From contig CM032233.1 of NCBI GenBank assembly GCA_019009955.1, positions 125,140,001-125,204,000 on the forward strand: a stretch of DNA of 64,000 nucleotides, given 5' to 3'. This DNA comes from Riptortus pedestris (Eukaryota; Arthropoda; Insecta; Hemiptera; Alydidae). Under the pieces are notes generated by a model, which saw nothing but the letters and a program-made list of their open reading frames with translations, did not search any database and was not told the DNA's origin. Positions 1 to 10,518 of the stretch are shown here, in pieces; the stretch's first letter is position 1, and every line of letters starts with the position of its first letter. The position numbers and the translations under genes were made by a program.

Positions 1-1390
1 CCTACCCAAGGGATGACGAACAATGTCCGTCACGCTGGGGCTGCGTAAACTAAGCGGATTTCCCACGTGACAAATAGAGAAATTTCACGAGAGTCGAACA
101 GTTACGGAAACGGCCGAACTACCTTTTCACAGAAACTCACGTCTAGACCCGAAGTTAGCCGATCTCATTTCGTCCGTTACATTTAATAAAAATGCAAATA
201 TCTCGGTTAATATTCAAGGTAGAGAATAAATGTATAGAACAATATTTATAGGAAATTTAATATGCAATAAGATTGGTTCTATACAATTGTTTGATCCGAC
301 GTATGGTAACGGAGAATTTTCGAAAATCCCCCTCTAAACCCCCCCTCCCACTGTTCCGATTTCAGCCATTAACGAACTTGATTTGTCTTTTGGCATAAAA
401 CGTTTAAATATCGAGTTTGGTAACGATCAAACAAAACTTGCGACCGTTAGAGCGTTAAGAGACAAATATATATATATAATTTTTAACGGACCTCATTTTC
501 GTCATCTCCTGGGTAGGATCGATGGACATTTGAAGACATTTTTCGAAAATTGCGTCTTGAGTACGACCTCAATAGTTGATTTCCCTGAATGGAAATCTGC
601 TAAAATGAGGTCCGTTCAAATCTATATATATATATATTCTGTTCTGTCCTAGTGGTCAGAATTTTTGTTTAATCTTTACCAAACTCGATATATAAGCGTT
701 CTATGGAAAACTAAAGATCAAGTTCGTTAAAAACTGAAATAGGACGGGGGAGAGATGGTTTAGAGAAGATGACTTCAAAAATCCGAAATATCTACGTTAT
801 CAAACAATGTATAAAACCAATGTCATTGCAAATTAAATTGCCTATAAATGTTGTTATACATATTTTCTCTATCGTGATTAATAACCAAGATATTTGGATG
901 TTCTAGTTTTCAGCATTCTGTAACTCCGTAATAATCTCTTACTCATAACGTATAATAACAATAAGCTGTTATAGCATGAACCTCTCTATCTAAGCTTATA
1001 TACCAAATATTCTTTTCAACAGACGTTTATTATGCGAGATACTTACACCTTTGTTGCGTGATGAAATCATCAATTAAGATTTTACGTTCTTGTTTCGAAA
1101 ATGTTAACTTGATCTATACCATACTCAATATTTAACAATTTTAGTCAACCCTAAAAATCTCATTTGTTATTGGCGGGCATGGAATAGTGGGGGGGGGTCA
1201 GAGGGTGGGATTTTGGCAATTTAAAATATTTTCATTATTATGAGTCGGATCGTAAAATGTTATAGGTCCAATCTTTTAGAACATCAATTCAAACTTTTGT
1301 TGCTCTATGCATTTTTTTCAAAAACCAAGTATTCAGCGAGTTATTCGTACTTACTCGTTCCCTGCCCCTGTTTAATGCCCGCATCTATTT
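1..1390 (-). mobile_element. HLE-1 long-subfamily copy (reverse), host of a nested copy
   Basis: Bases 1-22 (CCTACCCAAGGGATGACGAA) are the reverse 3' block of HLE-1. The same element resumes near 603 with AATGAGGTCCGTTCAAAT and runs through a short TA tract, the G-rich tract and long-subfamily sequence to about 1390. The forward copy at 25-605 splits it inside the run CGAAAATGAGG. The 3' end lies outside the window and no 5' end was found, so the right edge is approximate. No coding capacity is visible. Confidence 0.6.
25..605 (+). mobile_element. HLE-1 Helitron-like copy (forward, complete)
   Basis: Starts GTCCGTCACGCTGGGG, has the subterminal GCGGATTTCCCACG, the TCTCGGTTAATATTC block, the C-rich tract, a very short TA tract near 467-480, and ends GGAAATCTGCTAAAA. 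The 3' hairpin is imperfect (CCCTGAATGG). Frames read through this copy are not evidence of a gene, because similar frames recur in most copies. Confidence 0.7.
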
Positions 1391-1579
1391 TTATTTTAAA
1401 AATAAAACACATGTTTAGACAAAAATTAATCACATTTATTAACTGTAAGTCTAATGGCCAAAATATTGATAAACGTGGTATCGGTAACCTCAAAAAGATT
1501 TTTGTGTTTGTTCCTGTGTCTCCAGATGAATTCCCATAGAGTCAAATAATGATCTTATAGTTCCAGCCTTTACTTTATT

Positions 1580-2236
1580 TCTTATTTAGGCTGCAGCCCA
1601 TAGAGACTCAACAGATCGCTAGTTGACAGAGCAACGAAATGATCAGAGTGGTTGACAGTAAAAATGTTTGATCTCATATCCGACATTTGTTTCTATTTTA
1701 GAGTAAGCCTTCCATAAATCTTGCATTGTAATTGTTTGAGCATGAATGCTTTCTTTAATGCATACTAATAGGGCTGATTTGTTCCAGGCACTGCATAGAC
1801 GAAATACTCTTGTTTGCGGGCATATCCCACCAAAAACCCACGTTTGTCAATATAGTCGATCTACGTTGTATTTTTGTCTTTTACAACACGATTCATCGAT
1901 TTCAACAGCTGTCCCATTTCCTCCTATCTTGAATGAATTTCTGACGAGAGAATCTGCGCAAACCTCCCTTAAATAATTTTTCCAATTAGTAGCAGTTTCT
2001 GCAGAAATACTTAATTCCTCTTAGCGAAATAGGGCGGTTGTATACTTTTCTGTCCAAGCATAAATGAACGTTAATGCTTTATTTAAAGGGATTTTTGGAC
2101 CAGTGAACCACGTACAATACATTCTCTAATGCCAGTATCCAAACGGCAACTTGCATTCTGACATCGCCATCTATAACCACTATTTCTATTAAATAATTTC
2201 ATAATGTGACCCTTCCGGCATTGTCATTCCTTGTAG
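1580..2236 (-). pseudogene. Merlin (IS1595/ISXO2-like) transposase remnant
   Basis: The minus strand conceptually encodes, in order, GYRWRCQNASC (Zn-binding region), then LNKALTFIYAWTEKY, then ETATNWKNYLREVC, then GTAVEIDESCC, then QTWVFGGICP, then TITMQDLWKAY, then FTVNHSDHFV. This order matches eukaryotic Merlin transposases of the IS1595/ISXO2 fold. The D of EIDES and the D of MQDLWKAY are candidate catalytic residues. The frame is broken: there is a stop just before QTWVFGG, a frame change before FTVNHS, and another change near the N-terminal part. It is therefore inactive. Terminal repeats were not located. The identification comes from motif order only, by eye. Confidence 0.6.
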
Positions 2237-2260
2237 AGCAGTCCTTTTTCTTGAAGAAAA

Positions 2261-2939
2261 AGTCCGTCACGCAGGGGCTGCGTAAACTAAGCAGATTTCC
2301 CATGTGAAGTTTAGCAATAGAGAAATCTGCATACAGGTAACACAACACCACAATGAGTAAATACAAACGGTAATAAGAAATCTTTCTGTTAATTTTAATA
2401 AATTCCCAACTGGAACGGCTTCTGAATTGTAAGAATAATTTATATTTTAATAACTCAAATTTTAATAGTTCAAGAGCTAAAGAAGGGGGGGGGCGGACGA
2501 ACAGAACGTATTTGCATAAATCTCACAAAGTAACGAAGGTAAGGTAAGGTTAGAAACGACAGGTAAAGTTAGAAGAAGCTTCCACTTGACCCGAACAGTT
2601 ACGAAAGCGGCCGAACTAATCAGAACGATACCCGACCCCGTGTCCCACAGACTTCATAAAAATGCAAATATCTCGGTTAATATTCAAGATAGATAAAAAA
2701 TGTATATAACAATATTTATAGTACATTTAAATTGCAATATGATTGGTTCTATACAATTTTTCGATAAGATGCAAAATAACTGAGATATTTTGAATTTTCA
2801 AAAATCCCCCTCTAAACCCCCCCCTCCCTCTGGTCCGATTTCAGCCATTAACGAACTTGATCTGTCTTTTTACACGAAACGGTTAAATATCGAGTTTCGT
2901 AACGATCAAACAAAACTTGCGACCGCTAGAGCGTTAACA

Positions 2940-3004
<65 letters not shown>

Positions 3005-3126
3005 GAACGGACCTCATTTTCGTCATCTCCTGGGTAGGATCGATGGACATTTGAAGAAATTTTTCGAAAATCGCGTCATGAGTACGACCTCAATAGCTGA
3101 TTTCCCTGAGGGGAAATCTGCTAAAA
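2261..3126 (+). mobile_element. HLE-1 copy (forward, complete, long TA array)
   Basis: 5' end AGTCCGTCACGCAGGGGC, 3' end GGGGAAATCTGCTAAAA. Internal motifs GGTAAGGTAAGGTTAGAAAC near 2540 are the single-copy version of the 24-bp unit that is amplified at 54227-54618. The (TA)n array covers about 2941-2999. Confidence 0.8.
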
Positions 3127-3705
3127 TGAATCGTTTCATCCATATCTTTAAAATCATTGAATAACTTAAATAAAAGCCATAATTTAAATTGCAAATACAA
3201 AATATACTCATATGCTTTAATTTTAGCGAATCAAATATCATGTAATAGAGTACTAATATCACTAATGGTATGGTTAATGTAATCACAAGTTCATATGTTG
3301 GACAATAAGTGAGAGATGTGGGTATTACACGAAAAAGACCCATTATGTCATCAATTCGGTAGGATTGGTGGACATTTCAGTACATTGTTTCTGTAATCGT
3401 GTCATGGTACAACTTCAAAAGCTGTTTCGCCCACAATTACATTGACTATCTGTGTTTGATCTATAAGCCAGAGGTCGGGGGGTGATGTTAGAGGAGACCC
3501 TTGTCAGGGGTAGTTGGGCCCAGGTCGATATCGGTAAAAAATGAGTGCATCGCATGACATCAAATATTTAAAAAGATATTACTGAAGTTGTTGGAGTAAG
3601 GAGTCGGCTGCTTAGTTAAAGCCCTTTATCGGCCAGCTATACCAACCAAGAAACAAATACTACACCTCACAGCCTACAGACTAGAATCATACACAAGTCA
3701 ACAAA
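3127..3705. other. Intergenic, with a degenerate HLE-1 3' block
   Basis: Near 3335-3430 a decayed version of the HLE-1 3' block can be read (GGTAGGATTGGTGGACATTT, then CGTGTCATGGTACAACTTC). Nothing else is recognised. Confidence 0.4.
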
Positions 3706-4100
3706 AGTCCGTCACGCAGGGGATGCGTAAACTAAGCAGATGAAGTTTTACAATAAATAAATCTACATACTTGTAACACTTGTAACACACTTGTGTAACA
3801 CACCGCCATGAATATAAAGTGAAAAAATGCAAATGATAATGAGAAATCAATTTACATTTTAATAACCTTCACAACAGAAAGCGTCTGAATTGTAAACAAA
3901 CAGGTTTAGCCAAACCTTCAGAACTGAACATATAGCTAGAAATATTCTTCACCGGAAAGAAAAATAATTACTGAAATATACCTGAATATAAAATATTAAT
4001 TTTATTGAAAACCATTTATTATATCTAGTACTGTAATTTGTAATGACTCAGAATAATTTTTATCTCAATCTCTCAAATTTTAGTAATCCACTAAATGATG
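3706..4100 (+). mobile_element. HLE-1 long-subfamily 5' fragment
   Basis: Begins AGTCCGTCACGCAGGGGATG and continues into internal sequence also seen, reversed, at 23480-24237 and 56500-56790. The 3' half is missing. HEL-2-like sequence follows directly. Confidence 0.65.
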
Positions 4101-4109
4101 AGTAATCAT

Positions 4110-5665
4110 GCTTAGTAATAGTAGTTCTAAGTATGATTTGGATTAGAGATGCAACAAATATCCGCCCCCTCCCCTACTCATTTGTTATTTATTTTAATTA
4201 GAAAATAACTTCGTTATTTATTTCCAACAGGATTTCAACTTCCAATTAAGATAATTTCGATTATTTAATTTGTATAATACATTATTTAAACAAAGTCATG
4301 CTGAATTCGCACACAAACTCGTTGTGGTAAATAATATCGTATTTCCTCGGATATGTTAACGTTATTGAAATGACTATGTTCTACCTATAACTATTAAACG
4401 TTACTTGGTAATGTCTTCACGACAAAAGATAATATACATTTAAACTCAATATGATTGGAGGCAAGGAGGGCAACAATGTTTTTCCTTCACCTCGCTTTTA
4501 GGATATAAATTAAATTAATTTTAGGGTGTCACTGTCATGTCAATTATTTACACCGGGTATATAAATTACTAGATTTTTTTTTTTTTTTTTTATGTTTTGA
4601 ATAAATAATTTAAGTAAAGCGATGTTGATAACTCTGAAGCGGGAGCGGAAGTTGTCGGGGAGCTAGCACAGTTAACTAATCTCCTGTGAAATGTTGGAAT
4701 TATAGCAATTTCATTCTACCCAAATTTACTATTACATATATAACTAAGCTAAAAATGTTTACTCGGATTAATAGATATGTAAACTGTAAGAGTATTTCGA
4801 TTATTTAATTTGTATAATGTATTATTTAAACAAAGGTATGTTGAATTTGCACATCGTGTGATTGCAGAAGTTGTGGGTAATGAAACTCTTTTATTCTGCT
4901 ATATATTTAGTATTAACTCCTATATATTTATGTTAATGAAACATCTATCTACCATCTATAACTATTAAACGTTACTATGTGATGTCAATACGACAAAAGA
5001 CAATATGCGTTTAAGCTCAGAATGATTGATTGTTTAAAGTTTTAGGCTACAGGGATGGGCTACGATCTCATCACCTCAACTCGCTTTTTGAATATAATTT
5101 AATTTGTTTTTGGGTTATGCCTCTTATTTATTTCCACCAGGTATATCAATTATTAAAACATTCCAAGCGTTTAATGTTTTTCAATAAACAATTTAAGAGA
5201 AAAAATATTGATATTCTCTAACGGGAGCGGAAGTTGTGGGAGGCTAACACAGTTGATTGTCTTAACTTATTTCCTGTGAAATGATGGCCTTATTGGAATT
5301 ACTTTCTAAGCACATTTACTATTACTTATACAATATAGTGTATATATAACTATGCTTAAACAATGTATGCTTGGATTGGCTTTTGGCAGGAAATATGTAC
5401 ATTATAGATAATATTTGATTATAATAAACGCTATCCATGATTAAGATTTGAATAATTCACGGTGTGCCAAAACAGCGGACAGGGATTGATAAAGGACTCA
5501 TTTTCATTTACTCTTCAAAATTAAAATTTCTATTCTATAAGCCATCTACCTGACTCTTACGAGAAAACAGTACGCCCAGAAGGGAAATGTAGTTGTACAC
5601 ATTGAAGCCTTGCCAAAATAATACCATTATCATTCAGCCTCAAATGATGAAAAATTTAAAAAACA
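4110..5665 (+). mobile_element. HEL-2 internal sequence, tandem partial duplication
   Basis: Resembles 19660-20690 of the HEL-2 copy. The segment with TTTCGATTATTTAATTTGTA occurs twice (about 4256 and 4796), each followed by similar sequence with ATTAAACGTTACT, so the region holds two partial units in direct orientation. It ends near CATTCAGCCTCAAATGATG, just short of where the HEL-2 3' stem-loop would be. No coding frame is conserved. Confidence 0.55.
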
Positions 5666-6790
5666 AGCAGAAAAAGTAGATTTAGAAAAAAATAGTCTAT
5701 ACCCAAATAGACTATACCCAATGCTGTACATATTTTAAAGAAAAATACAATGTAGAAAATTCAACAGTTAAAGGGTTACTGCCGGATCTAGAGGAGTAAT
5801 ACCTAAGTCGATTGCAGAATATCTTCAAGACCTTAATATAAAGACTGAAGAAGTAAGAAAAATGTCAACCAACATTCTAAAACCGTTCATCAAAATTCTG
5901 AGTTTCCATTTGTTAGGGCGTGAGGTTAGCTTTTGTGTTAATAATAAGAAAGCATTAGACTGAAATAAAATTAATAAAAGAGATAATTTCCTCACCTTGA
6001 TTATACCGAAGTATTTACTATTTTTTTGGAAAGATGAGGGTGAATAATACAAGCCACTATTTGTGTTCTCCAAAGAATCAAAATATACTGAATAAGAAAT
6101 AGCATATAAATAAACTTTATAGTAATGAACCTACTGAGAGGTTATAACAGAATGAGACTAATTTGATGAAAAGAATACTAATTTAGGGACTAACCTTAAA
6201 TATAATGAAACAAACATTAACACTTATGCATAAAGATGTGATGAAAACAAAGAAACTTTAACTTTATGAAATATGACTGTACAACATAGACATAACACAA
6301 TGGTTACTCTTTGTTGGGTTTATAAATTTAGCGGCAAGCCAATAATATATATACACTAAATAATGATTGAAATGTCCTATATCATGAGTACTCATTCGAT
6401 TGATTGCGTCGATAATGCTAGCATTATAATAAAGAAAGAGGTACCTTCCAGAAAACTATACTTTCCATGAGGCAGGTTTTCTTTCCAGTGTTATTTGTGT
6501 TCCACAGTAAATTCCTTCTTCTAGCTGGTGCAAAATGACCGGGGAGATCTCTTTCTCCGATGCGGGGATCCTTTCTGAATACAAGAGCTGCGGAAGCCGA
6601 ACAATGCTCACCTTTTATACCATAGTAAAGTTTAATATAAGCTGCTCTGTTGACAACATCGCCAACAGAAAGTATATTTATATAATATTAACTAAAATGT
6701 AAATAATTACCTTAAATAATGCAGATAAGGAGGCTAACCTTGATAGATACACCCTAAAAAGGGGCAGCTTAATTTGTTATGTGTATATAC

Positions 6791-6834
<44 letters not shown>

Positions 6835-7290
6835 GAATAAAACAAATTCTACAAATTGGAACGTGTATAAACTGTAAAATGGAAATGGAGAAGTTTGTGG
6901 GAGTGGGGGGGGGGGGGGTTTGTGGGTATTTTAGTATTAGATATTTAACATATGTACATATTTTAGATTCCTGATAAAAAGTAGGTGAATGGGTAGATTT
7001 GGAGTGGTATGTAATTTGCAAGGAGTGGAACTGGAGCCAGGAGGATGGAGTATAATCTGCCCTAAGCCATCTCTCCGCTCTTCCCGGCCTCCGATTCATT
7101 TTCCACGGGGCTCCGACACCTAATCAAAATCTCCTTTTGTTCAGCACAATTTTACGCATCCCCCATAACACTTTAATATTCTACCAATTTACGATTTCGC
7201 CCGCTGGGGAAAAAAATATTTCCCTCTCACGTGGATCAATGTATAACTTACCCTCCTGTCCTATGTATGCATGATTGCCAACTGTGAAAA
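5666..7290. other. Intergenic AT-rich DNA with one unexplained open stretch
   Basis: No recognised gene. There is a (TA)n array at about 6794-6832 and a G-run at about 6906-6918. The minus strand of about 6415-6655 is open and reads RAAYIKLYYGIKGEHCSASA then RKDPRIGERDLPG. It may be part of a transposon protein or an exon, but no family was recognised. Confidence 0.3.
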
Positions 7291-7411
7291 TTCCGTCACG
7301 CAGGGGCTGCGTTAACTAAGCAGATTTCCCACTTGCATCACGTATTTGTATTTATATCAAGACGTAAAAGTTCAACGAGATTTAAGATATGTTTTCATAT
7401 GGTAGGTATTC

Positions 7412-7662
7412 AATGAATGCTAGATTATTTTGTGTGTTTTAATACATGTTAGGTTATTCTGTGCATATTAACACGTTAGGTTTTTCTATGCGTTTTATGA
7501 CAAGTGTTTTTCTGTGCATTATAAGACGTTAGGTTATTCTGTGAATTTTAACACATGCTAGGTTATAATGTGCATTTTAACACGTTATGTTTTTCTGTGC
7601 ATTATAAAGCATGCTAGGTTATTCTGTGAATTTTAACACATCTTAGGTTATAATGTGCTTTT
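7412..7662. repeat. Degenerate minisatellite upstream of the MATH-BTB gene
   Basis: About eight imperfect units of roughly 30 bp, each with a core like TTAGGTTATTCTGTG followed by TTTTAACAC. It lies inside the inserted segment and is not seen elsewhere in the window. Confidence 0.7.
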
Positions 7663-7782
7663 TATCCTCCATCCCCAAGCCGATAAGTTGGTTCCTTCGT
7701 TACAACCAGTCATATCTACGTCACTCTGTGTTTCACATTGGAAATAATCACCCTTTTGTTTTATGAATCCTTTCATTCTTCT

Positions 7783-7784
7783 AG
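7783..7784 (+). promoter_or_regulatory. Candidate 3' splice site upstream of the MATH-BTB start
   Basis: The pyrimidine-rich CCTTTCATTCTTCTAG lies 20 bp before the ATG. It could join a non-coding 5' exon to the coding exon. No donor was identified, so this is only a possibility. Confidence 0.3.
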
Positions 7785-7803
7785 GTTTTCTATTCCAAAT
7801 ATC

Positions 7804-8880
7804 ATGTCTGAAAATGTGAGTTCACGATCCTTCAATAAAAAAACTGATGTGAAGTGCTGTACTAAATGCCTTAATGAGAAATGGAATATCAGTTGGACTA
7901 TAGAAAATTTTGGTTCTTCTGAAAAATCGTGCGGTGAGTCAATAGTATCCAAAACTTTCCAAGCAGGATTTAGTCCGGAAAATAAGTGGTATTTGTCTGT
8001 TTTTCCAAAGGGCGTTAACAGCAATTGGAGTAATCATGCTAGTGTTTATCTTACTTCAAAGTGTCAAACTAATGTGATTTGTAAATTTAATTTGGCAATA
8101 AAAAATGGAAAGGGAGAGAAGATTTATGCTCAATCAAAGTCACAAACTTTTACAAGTGGTGCAAGACATGGATATGAATGTTTCATTCAGCACAGTAACC
8201 TTTACAATGATGAAGAACAAATACTCATAAATAACTCTCTCACTATTATTTGTGAATTGGTAATATTTGGACCTACTGAGGACTATATCAGTTCCTGTGG
8301 TTACAATAGCAAGCTTCACTTACTGTCGAATGACTTCAAGGAGCTCTATAATAGCTCAAAGTTCAGTGATGTAACGCTGTTGATTGGAGATAAAAAAATT
8401 AATGCACACAAAGCTGTTTTGGCAGCTAGGAGTTCTGTGTTTGCAGCCATGTTCGAGCATCCTATGGAGGAAAGTAAGTCTGATGTTGTTAATATTACTG
8501 ATATTGAATATAATGTAATGGATGAATTGCTTCGCTATATCTACACAGGCCAGTGCCCCCGGTTAGAGGATATGGCTGCCGATCTCTTGCCAGCTGCAGA
8601 TAAATATGATTTGGCGGAATTGAAGCTGATGACTGAGGAATGCTTAGCAACTCAGCTTACAGTTTATAATACAGCTCTGACTTTGTGTATAGCTGATACA
8701 TATAATGCAGAATTGCTGAAGGAAAAAGCGTTAGAATTCCTAAACTCACACGGAAAAGAAGTCATGAACACAAGTGGGTGGAACTCAGTTGTTGCACGTC
8801 CACAACTTGTCATAGATGCGTTTACTGCAATCTTCGACCATTGTGTTGTATATAAACGTAATATTGAATTAAAAACATAA
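7804..8880 (+). CDS. MATH-BTB (speckle-type POZ-like) protein
   Basis: An uninterrupted frame of 358 codons. The start is the first in-frame ATG (ATCATGTCT, A at -3), giving MSENVSSRS. Residues of about 26-155 form a MATH/TRAF-like domain (KWNISWTIENF near its start, ELVIFG at its end). Residues of about 175-285 form a BTB/POZ domain with FSDVTLLIGDKKINAHKAVL, AARSSVFAAMFEHPMEES and LLRYIYTG. The C-terminal part (ADLLPAADKYDLAELK onward) fits the BACK-like tail of SPOP. In SPOP-type proteins MATH binds substrates and BTB binds cullin-3, so a role as a ubiquitin-ligase adaptor is inferred from the family. The length is close to SPOP (374 aa). It has no introns, stops or frameshifts. It lies inside an HLE-1 copy, yet its intact frame suggests recent arrival or selection. 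Expression cannot be judged. Confidence 0.85.
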   Translation: MSENVSSRSFNKKTDVKCCTKCLNEKWNISWTIENFGSSEKSCGESIVSKTFQAGFSPENKWYLSVFPKGVNSNWSNHASVYLTSKCQTNVICKFNLAIKNGKGEKIYAQSKSQTFTSGARHGYECFIQHSNLYNDEEQILINNSLTIICELVIFGPTEDYISSCGYNSKLHLLSNDFKELYNSSKFSDVTLLIGDKKINAHKAVLAARSSVFAAMFEHPMEESKSDVVNITDIEYNVMDELLRYIYTGQCPRLEDMAADLLPAADKYDLAELKLMTEECLATQLTVYNTALTLCIADTYNAELLKEKALEFLNSHGKEVMNTSGWNSVVARPQLVIDAFTAIFDHCVVYKRNIELKT

Positions 8881-8984
8881 ACTTAATCATTAGACATTTT
8901 CCACAGATAGGTACATGGGGGGAGAGGTCTATCCTAACACTGATTTTAACATATCTACTTACAATATTTGTTATTTAGGCTTAA

Positions 8985-8990
8985 AATAAA
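8985..8990 (+). promoter_or_regulatory. Candidate polyadenylation signal supplied by HLE-1
   Basis: The first AATAAA after the stop codon is 105 bp downstream, in HLE-1 sequence (GGCTTAAAATAAAATGC) rather than in the inserted segment. Confidence 0.4.
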
Positions 8991-9367
8991 ATGCTTCATA
9001 ATATAACTGGTTATTGTTGATATGGCATGAGTAGGAGTGGGGGTTTACTGAATGCCGAAAAGTAAAAAATGAAAATATCTCGGGTTATATTAAAAATAAT
9101 GAACACAAGTACAACATTTATAGAACATTACATTTGAAATAAGATTTATTCTATACAATTTTTCGATCCAAGGCATAATAACTGAGATATTAAGAATTCT
9201 CAAAATTCCTCCCCTCCCCCTGGCCGATTTTAGCCATTCACGAACTTTATTTTTCTTTTTACATAAAACACTTATATATCGAGTTTGGTAACGATTAAAC
9301 ATAAATTGCGACCGCTAGAGCGGAACAGACAAATATATAGATATGTATGTATGTATGTACGCATGTA

Positions 9368-9423
<56 letters not shown>

Positions 9424-10116
9424 TTTGAACGAACTTCGTTTTCGTGGTCTACTTGGCTAGATCAATGAAAATCGAGATTCAATGAAATGGCTAGATTCAA
9501 TGAAAATCGATGGTCACAGCTAAATCTACTTTTCCAAGAGTGAAAAGTATCTCATGCATGTCCTTCTTGAACTAAGAAGATTTCCCAACTACTACCATGT
9601 CAATGACGTAATCACAAATTCGATTGAGTATTTCTCCTGTAGCATGAAAACATCAAGTTGTACATGAGATCATTAGTCATAAAAATGATGGAAATAAAAC
9701 ATCACATGCGTAGGACTAAATCCTGTTTTTTGACCATGCCTAACGTTCAGTAATGTATAAAAACAAAAACTCCCATACAAAAAAATAATGCACACACAAA
9801 TAGCTCGTCCATTACCCTTAATAAAAATGCAAATATCTCGGTTAATATTCAAGATAGAGAATAAATATATGTTACAATATTTATAGTAAATTTAATTTTC
9901 AATAAGGATGGTTCTATACCATTTTTCGATCCTACGTATAGTAACGGAGATATTTCGAATTTTCGAAATTCCTGCCTCTCTAAACCCCCCCCCCTCCCAC
10001 AGGTCCGATTTCAGCCGTTAATGAACTTGATCTTTCTTTTTACATAAAACGATTAAATATCGAGTTTGGTAACGATTAAATAAAAATTGCGACAGCTAGA
10101 GTGTAAACAGACAAAT

Positions 10117-10180
<64 letters not shown>

Positions 10181-10257
10181 ATATCTGTGTGTATATGATT
10201 TTAATATATATTATACAATTGCACTAAATAAATTTGCTGAAGAAATTTATAATTATT

Positions 10258-10310
10258 TTCTTAGTAAGTTCTCAAGGTTCCCCATAGTAACCTTGAGAAC
10301 TTACTAAGAA
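10258..10310. repeat. Perfect 22-bp inverted repeat with a 9-nt loop
   Basis: Arms 10258-10279 and 10289-10310 are perfectly complementary (core CTTAGTAAGTTCTCAAGG), with loop CCCCATAGT. It lies in AT-rich DNA next to the TA array. No run of T follows that would make it terminator-like, and its role is unknown. Confidence 0.85.
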
Positions 10311-10518
10311 GATAAGAAATATTTTATGTTATTTCTTCGCTTTTCTTTAATATACTTGTTTATTCTATTTTTTCCTTCTTTGTTATTTTTCAATAATTGT
10401 TAAAAAATACAATTATTTTATCTACGTTAATTAAATTTAACAATTACATGTTGTGTACAGGTATTGTACGATGCACATAGTCAATCAACTACCTTCTCGT
10501 TGGTTTACTTCAAAATGA

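Larger units (their letters stand above)
7291..9540 (+). mobile_element. HLE-1 long-subfamily copy interrupted by a gene-bearing segment
   Basis: The 5' end is at 7291 (TTCCGTCACGCAGGGGCTGC) and internal element sequence runs to TTCAACGAGA at 7380. Element sequence resumes at 8961 with ACAATATTTGTTATTTAGG and continues through the CTCGG block, the C-rich tract, the (TA)n at about 9371-9420 and a decayed 3' block. An uninterrupted copy near 48740 reads TTCAATGAGA directly followed by ACAATATTTGGTATTTAGG. The 1580 bp between 7381 and 8960 is therefore extra. The 3' terminus is too decayed to place exactly. Confidence 0.65.

Noticed and set aside
2790..3343. Open frames across HLE-1 (with FRHLLGRIDGHLKKFFENRV-type sequence)
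   Set aside because: The same peptide appears wherever the 3' block is intact, without start, codon bias or length conservation. It is a property of the repeat and is interrupted by the TA array.
7738..7803. Longer MATH-BTB start reading EIITLLFYESF upstream
   Set aside because: The upstream extension begins with TTG, not ATG. The first in-frame ATG is at 7804, and a splice-acceptor-like sequence lies just before it.
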